Shown piece by piece: positions 59,085 through 64,000 of a DNA stretch of 64,000 nt. Position 1 is the stretch's first letter. Every line of letters begins with the position of its first letter. The stretch spans positions 1,204,661-1,268,660 of the forward strand of contig NZ_LANX01000001.1 in NCBI RefSeq assembly GCF_000964795.1, in the 5' to 3' direction. The notes beneath the pieces were generated by a model, which had not been told where the DNA came from, searched no databases, and saw only the letters and a program-made list of their open reading frames with translations. A program made the translations under genes and the position numbers. The DNA comes from Candidatus Neoehrlichia procyonis str. RAC413 (GTDB taxonomy: Bacteria > Pseudomonadota > Alphaproteobacteria > Rickettsiales > Anaplasmataceae).

Positions 59085-61043
59085 TTAGCGATTATTTATT
59101 GCAGGGTTATAATGCGTTAATGCAGGACGCATGATGTGTGTGTTTTCTAAAAAAGAAGATAGAGTGGTGGGGGATCCATGATGACGTAAATGACAGCTTT
59201 TTGTATAAATGGGCTTTCTGTTGCTGTTAAGAACATTACTATTAGTATTTTCATCAGCGACTGTGTGTTCATCTTGGGGTAATTCTTGATAATTATATGG
59301 TTGGTGATTAATATAAAATAACTCTGAAGGTACATGAGCAGGAGTATTCGGAGAAATAGGTGTATTATTAGTCGTTAAGCTTTTTATATGATACATTATA
59401 ACTTTACTATTGTGTGCCTCTCTTATTATTATGCTACAATGTGTATCTGAATATACTGTAGATAGAATATCGTATGCTGATACTAAACTGATATACCTTG
59501 TTGTTTGTATATTATCAAACAACGGTAATACTATAGGGCTAGATAGGCTTCTTATCAAGTCTAGCGCCATATACCTTGACATTGAAGGGTTGTATTCAAT
59601 CTTATTGTAGTGTCTATTTACTAAGTAAGGTACTACAATAGCAAGTGCACGTGCAAATTTTAATGGCATTCCAATCGTGTAATATATTGCTTGATACCCG
59701 AAATATTTGCAAACTTGTGATGTATATTCAAGTATAACCATAACAACAGATGATAGAATTACATATTTCCAACGCAAAATAAATTGTGGATTATTTGTTT
59801 TTGTGCTACTTATAAGTAGAGTATCATAAAGTTCTTTTGTTTTTTGAGAATTTTCCATTATTCCTAATGGTACGAAAGTTCTTACTATATACCAAACCAC
59901 TACCATATTAAAATATTTGTTACGTATTAAGTCAGCAAATTGTATTGCAACATTTGAAGCCCATCTTAGCATTAGTGTAATAAAAAAAGGATTGTATGAT
60001 GACTCATTGGTTCTTGTTCTGGATACTTTATCTTTTATAAAATTATAGTAGGATTTAGCAAACAACATTTGTGGTACACTAAAAAACAAACACAATACTG
60101 CTAGTGATGTAGTTACAATAACAGATGATGAATTAATTATGCCGCTGTACATTGGAAAGTATTCATCAAAATCAAAACTCTCACATGCATTTCGTTGATA
60201 AGACTCAGAGTTAGCGTTTGGAAGAAAGCAGGTTGTTTTATTATTTCTTGTGATAAAATCTTGAAATTTTGCTATAGTAGTAGCACGTATTGTGAATATT
60301 GTAAATATGCATATAGAGTACATTTGTGGCATATATGGGAATTTATTAAAAAAGCTTTGAGTTACATCTAATAATTTATTTATTATGGGATGTGTTTCTT
60401 TAAAATCTTCTTTTGCTTTTAACTGTACATCTAAAATTTTATCGCGTTGCTGGAAATAAGTTGTTAAGTTATTGTATGCATTAAATTCAATAAAAAGCTT
60501 TTGTTGTTCGGTAATGTAATTATTGTTGTCATAGGAATTTACAATAGCTGTTGCTAATGCTCGCATTAAGAACCATTTTTTTGTTAATATACAAAGATTA
60601 TCTTTTTTTAATAACTTTTTTGCAGATATAATTAATGTATTAATATTCATAGGATGTACATTTTCTGTAACAAAGTCCATATATTCGCTAAGTTGATTTA
60701 ATCTAAATTCGGATGGATGTAATGTAACATATTGATCTAACGCATAAAATAATTCAACCAGCTCATGCTGCATTTCGGATCTAAGTTGAGCAATGAAATC
60801 ACTTTCTAAATGTTCTAATGCGTTCAAAAAGTTTTGAGTAGGTATGTATCCATATGTATCGTTGATTGCAATATTTAATACTTTTTCTGTAATTAGTACA
60901 GCAATACTATGACTATCTTTTGGCTTATTTGTAAATATTTTTTCAAAAGTGTTAATGAAAATGCCGTGGTTTATTTTTTGTTTGATAACATTGCGTATGG
61001 TACTATATGCTTTTTTGTCAAGGGGATTAAACTTTTTTATCAT
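59085..61043 (-). CDS. Multi-pass membrane protein, type 1, unit 2
   Basis: This 652-residue copy of the type 1 protein has the same membrane-segment plan. The first 350 residues or so are identical to unit 1. Changes start at about residue 351 (SSYNPFFITLML instead of SSYDPLFITLML) and continue to the end (AIQFADLIRNK, VILSSVVMVILEY, GSPTTLSSF). The ten-base G run of unit 1 is interrupted here by two T, leaving five G. Confidence 0.85.
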   Translation of the reverse strand: MIKKFNPLDKKAYSTIRNVIKQKINHGIFINTFEKIFTNKPKDSHSIAVLITEKVLNIAINDTYGYIPTQNFLNALEHLESDFIAQLRSEMQHELVELFYALDQYVTLHPSEFRLNQLSEYMDFVTENVHPMNINTLIISAKKLLKKDNLCILTKKWFLMRALATAIVNSYDNNNYITEQQKLFIEFNAYNNLTTYFQQRDKILDVQLKAKEDFKETHPIINKLLDVTQSFFNKFPYMPQMYSICIFTIFTIRATTIAKFQDFITRNNKTTCFLPNANSESYQRNACESFDFDEYFPMYSGIINSSSVIVTTSLAVLCLFFSVPQMLFAKSYYNFIKDKVSRTRTNESSYNPFFITLMLRWASNVAIQFADLIRNKYFNMVVVWYIVRTFVPLGIMENSQKTKELYDTLLISSTKTNNPQFILRWKYVILSSVVMVILEYTSQVCKYFGYQAIYYTIGMPLKFARALAIVVPYLVNRHYNKIEYNPSMSRYMALDLIRSLSSPIVLPLFDNIQTTRYISLVSAYDILSTVYSDTHCSIIIREAHNSKVIMYHIKSLTTNNTPISPNTPAHVPSELFYINHQPYNYQELPQDEHTVADENTNSNVLNSNRKPIYTKSCHLRHHGSPTTLSSFLENTHIMRPALTHYNPAINNR

Positions 61044-61167
61044 AAGGTTAAAATATACACACTTTAACTAAATAATAACATATGTTAAATTTTTTAACAA
61101 TAGAAAAAGAAAGTTTTATAATTTTTGTAAGTGATCTAAATTTGCTACTATTTTGGATATTGAAAGT

Positions 61168-61310
61168 TTTATATTCTGTAATTGTTGTTATGTGACGATA
61201 TGGTTGTAAGTTAATTTGTGTAATGGATATTATAGTGGTGTATCTAGGGTATATAAATGATCATAGTACATGTTTTGAGGAGCTAATATATTATTATAAA
61301 GCACAATCAT
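61168..61310 (-). pseudogene. Relic of a type 2 gene 3' end, unit 2
   Basis: This is the same broken duplicate of the type 2 gene 3' end as in unit 1, 4,940 bases further on. It was therefore present before the large duplication. Confidence 0.8.
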
Positions 61311-61312
61311 TT

Positions 61313-63529
61313 TTATATTTTGTAATTATTGCTATGTGCACGATATGATTGTAAGTTAATTTGTGTAATGTGGTGTGATGGTGGTATATCTAAAGGATTG
61401 TATATACATGAGCCTCCTGTACGTTTTTGACTAGAATGATCATAGCGCATGTTTTGAGGAGCTAATGCATTAGCATAATGCATATCATCAAATATTAAAG
61501 CACAATCATCATCTGTGATATTGGTATCTTGATTGTATGGTGATGTTTGTGCTATGTAATGTGATATATACTGTTCTTCTTCTGTATTATGTGACGATTT
61601 TTGCGTTAAATCATGTATTGGTGTATTAATAGAACTTATTACAGAATTGTTATTATTATGCTGTTCTCTGTATTTACATGGAAATATTTGTGCTGAATCA
61701 CATATTGGTGTATTAATAAAGTTTATTACAGGATTGTTATACTGTTCTTCTTCTGTATTGTGTGGTAGTATTTGTGCTGAATCTGGTATATTAATACAAT
61801 TTATCGCAGAATTGCCGTGCTGTTCTTCTGTTTCATTTTCATATTTTAAAGACGTACTATAATAATTTACTAGTTCTCTAGAATTTCTTAGATGTTGTAA
61901 ACAAGTTATTGTGACTTGATTATTAGATAATTCTTCCATTATTGTACCGCATTTTATGTCCGAATATAGTGTAGCTAGAACGTGGCACGCTAACATTAAA
62001 TTTGAGTACTTTACATTGTCTATGACTTCCAATAGTGATAATGCAATAGTAGAAGACATGCATCTTATCATGTCAAATGCTATATATTTTGAAACTGAGG
62101 GATGATATGGAGCACCATATGAATTTATATTATATATATATGGCAATATGGTAGCGAATAAACGCATAGATTTTGTTGGTATTTTTATTATTGAACTGCT
62201 TGGAAAAGTAAGTGCGCTTACATATTCAAATATAATTGAACATATAAACGCAGAGATAATATATTTCCGATGTAAAATAAATTGTGTATTATAATGCTTT
62301 GAGCCTGATTGCAATGCCATAATATGGACTATTTTTATTTTTTGAGAATTTTCTATTATTTCTGATGGTGTATAAGATCTGAGTACATACCATTTTATAA
62401 AACCTTGACTAGAGAATGTATCAATGCATTGGAGTGCAATGTTTGATACCCATCTTGTTCCGACTGCAACAGAATAAGGTGTGATGATAGGTTTATGAAA
62501 TGGTGCTGTACGTATTTTGCTAATTATGAAATTATTTTTAAATTTAAAGAACAAAATTTTTGGCATAGAGAAAAAAAAACATATTAGTGCTATTATTCTA
62601 GGAGTAATAGTAGATAATGTACCTATTTCTTGTGGATATGCGTCAAAATCAAAATCTGCACAAGAAGTGATAGTATGAGATACACTATAATTTTGTAAAT
62701 TAGGAGTTAAGCAAGATTGTGATAAAGAATTTCTTTCCAAAAAATCATTGAATTTTGCTGTGGAAACAATACGTACCATGAATATTGAAAGTGTACATGC
62801 AGCATGTATTGATAACATATATGAAAACTTTTTTAAAGCATTTGTGGTAAATTTTAAGAATTTATTAAGAATAGAATAATGTTCTTTAAAACTTTGTTCA
62901 GCTTTTAACTGTTCATCTAGAATCTTATCACGATGTTGAAAATAAAATACTAAGTTGTCATATGCATGAAATTCATCTGTAAGTTCTTGTTGTGCTTTAT
63001 TATTATTATATAGAACATGTTCATTCATAATAGCTCTTGCCAATGCTCGCATTAAGAACCACTTTTTTGTTAATATGCAAAGGTTGTTTTTTCTTAATAA
63101 TTTTGCTGAAGAACGAATTAATGCATTAATTTGTGTAGGATCTGTATGTTGATTAATAAAATTAATGTATGCATTAAGGCTATTTAGTTGAAATTCTGTT
63201 GGATGTAAGGTTACGTGTCTATCTAGCTCTTTAAATAAATTAACTAGTTCATGATGCATACCGGAACTAAGTTTATCAATAAATAATTTGTCTAAATAGT
63301 TAGTTACACTTGAAAAAGTCTCAGTAGGTATGTACCCATATTTTTCGTTAATTACGATACTTAATACTTGATCTGTAATCAATATAGCAATATTATGACT
63401 ATCTCTTGGCTTGTTTGTTACTAACTTTTCAAGCATGTTTATAAAAAAGCCATGATCTAATTGTTTATTGATAATTGCTTCTATAGCGTTAAATATTTTT
63501 TCTTCAAGGGGGTTAAATCTTTTTCGCAT
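61313..63529 (-). CDS. Multi-pass membrane protein, type 2, unit 2
   Basis: This protein of about 738 residues appears identical to the type 2 protein of unit 1 along its whole length. The start is chosen for the same reason (MRKRFNPLEEK, aligned with the type 1 start). Function is unknown. Confidence 0.85.
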   Translation of the reverse strand: MRKRFNPLEEKIFNAIEAIINKQLDHGFFINMLEKLVTNKPRDSHNIAILITDQVLSIVINEKYGYIPTETFSSVTNYLDKLFIDKLSSGMHHELVNLFKELDRHVTLHPTEFQLNSLNAYINFINQHTDPTQINALIRSSAKLLRKNNLCILTKKWFLMRALARAIMNEHVLYNNNKAQQELTDEFHAYDNLVFYFQHRDKILDEQLKAEQSFKEHYSILNKFLKFTTNALKKFSYMLSIHAACTLSIFMVRIVSTAKFNDFLERNSLSQSCLTPNLQNYSVSHTITSCADFDFDAYPQEIGTLSTITPRIIALICFFFSMPKILFFKFKNNFIISKIRTAPFHKPIITPYSVAVGTRWVSNIALQCIDTFSSQGFIKWYVLRSYTPSEIIENSQKIKIVHIMALQSGSKHYNTQFILHRKYIISAFICSIIFEYVSALTFPSSSIIKIPTKSMRLFATILPYIYNINSYGAPYHPSVSKYIAFDMIRCMSSTIALSLLEVIDNVKYSNLMLACHVLATLYSDIKCGTIMEELSNNQVTITCLQHLRNSRELVNYYSTSLKYENETEEQHGNSAINCINIPDSAQILPHNTEEEQYNNPVINFINTPICDSAQIFPCKYREQHNNNNSVISSINTPIHDLTQKSSHNTEEEQYISHYIAQTSPYNQDTNITDDDCALIFDDMHYANALAPQNMRYDHSSQKRTGGSCIYNPLDIPPSHHITQINLQSYRAHSNNYKI

Positions 63530-64000
63530 ATATTTTGGAAACACACTTTATATTGTATATAGTAACATATATTAAGATATTAAACAACAGTAGAAAAAAT
63601 ATTAGGATTTATATTGTGTTATTGTTTAGCTAGAACTTACTAATTTTGGGAATTATTTTTTATTTATGAAGGTTGTTATTTTTAGTTAATGTTTTACTAA
63701 AAAGCTAAATAGATTTGTTAGTTTTTTTGATGTGTATAGCATAGCACTTATTATTTATAGATGAAAATATTAAATTAAATAGCTATGCTTATCAACTTTT
63801 AAGTGCTGCTCAAATTTTGTTGTATTATTAAGTTAAAAGATTTGCTTTATGTAAGTTTATTCATTGAGAAAGTTATATAATGCATGTTAATACATCATGA
63901 TAATTATGATGATTTTGAGTGTAGTTAAGTTTTTATATTGTTATATAGAAGGAAATGGATAATAAATGTAAAATGCTTTTCATGAATTTTTATATATTTG
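63530..64000. other. Spacer at the end of unit 2, cut by the window edge
   Basis: This matches 58590-59060. No ORF is seen. The last bases (ATATATTTG) equal those just before the unit 1/unit 2 junction. Confidence 0.5.

Larger units (their letters stand above)
59062..64000. repeat. 4,940-bp tandem duplication, unit 2
   Basis: This is the second copy of unit 1. Visible substitutions (about 21) lie between 59114 and about 59991; I saw none in the rest. The window ends one or two bases before the expected end of this unit. Confidence 0.95.

Overview
The window is a very AT-rich (roughly three quarters A+T), loosely packed bacterial segment. Long gene-poor gaps separate single genes or short operons, and many genes and gaps carry tandem repeats. 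The housekeeping genes are alphaproteobacterial (split tolQRA operon, MutL with an endonuclease motif, DprA, FabF/AcpP, DsbB, COQ7-type hydroxylase, MnmA, GyrA, Nth, HtpG, PurB). Together with a lone PleC-like sensor kinase, a large ankyrin protein and repeat-rich lineage-specific proteins, this points to the Anaplasmataceae, genus Ehrlichia. The low coding density and in-gene tandem repeats fit E. ruminantium best; the species is an inference.

Layout. 1-4.6 kb: a cut-off coiled-coil gene, argD (minus), then a sensor kinase and an RDD membrane protein (plus). 5-9.3 kb: tolQ-tolR-tolA (minus), with three near-perfect 132-bp repeats in tolA, divergent from mutL. 10-13.4 kb: dprA, and fabF with acpP (minus). 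13.6-16.3 kb: ankyrin-repeat membrane protein and rpmG, convergent with overlapping ends. 16.9-20 kb: a PgpA-like protein lacking its acidic catalytic residues, dsbB, coq7, and a short MreD-like protein. 21.3-24.1 kb: mnmA and a PilT/GspE-like protein with a degenerate Walker A loop. 24.7-34.8 kb: five minus-strand lineage-specific genes, namely one 1,240-residue Ser/Thr/Gln-rich repeat protein and four tandem paralogues of about 390-400 residues. 35.4-45 kb: uvrD, gyrA (with the Ala change linked to natural quinolone resistance), nth, a TPR-like membrane protein and htpG. 46.7-51 kb: purB, a small membrane protein and tRNA-Gly. 51-54.1 kb: no intact gene but visible relics.

54.1-64 kb: two tandem copies of a 4,940-bp unit, each holding two paralogous multi-pass membrane proteins (652 and about 738 residues). 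About 4 kb of each unit appears identical, while about 0.9 kb at one end carries all the differences I could see (about 21 substitutions). One copy has a 10-bp homopolymer of G/C inside the coding region. The last base of the window falls almost exactly on the end of the second unit, so a third unit may follow.

The most distinctive content is the duplicated membrane-protein locus with its relics, the four-paralogue cluster with its repeat-rich neighbour, and two apparently catalytically dead homologues of well-known enzymes (PilT-like and PgpA-like). Calls come from reading the sequence and translations only; no database search was run.
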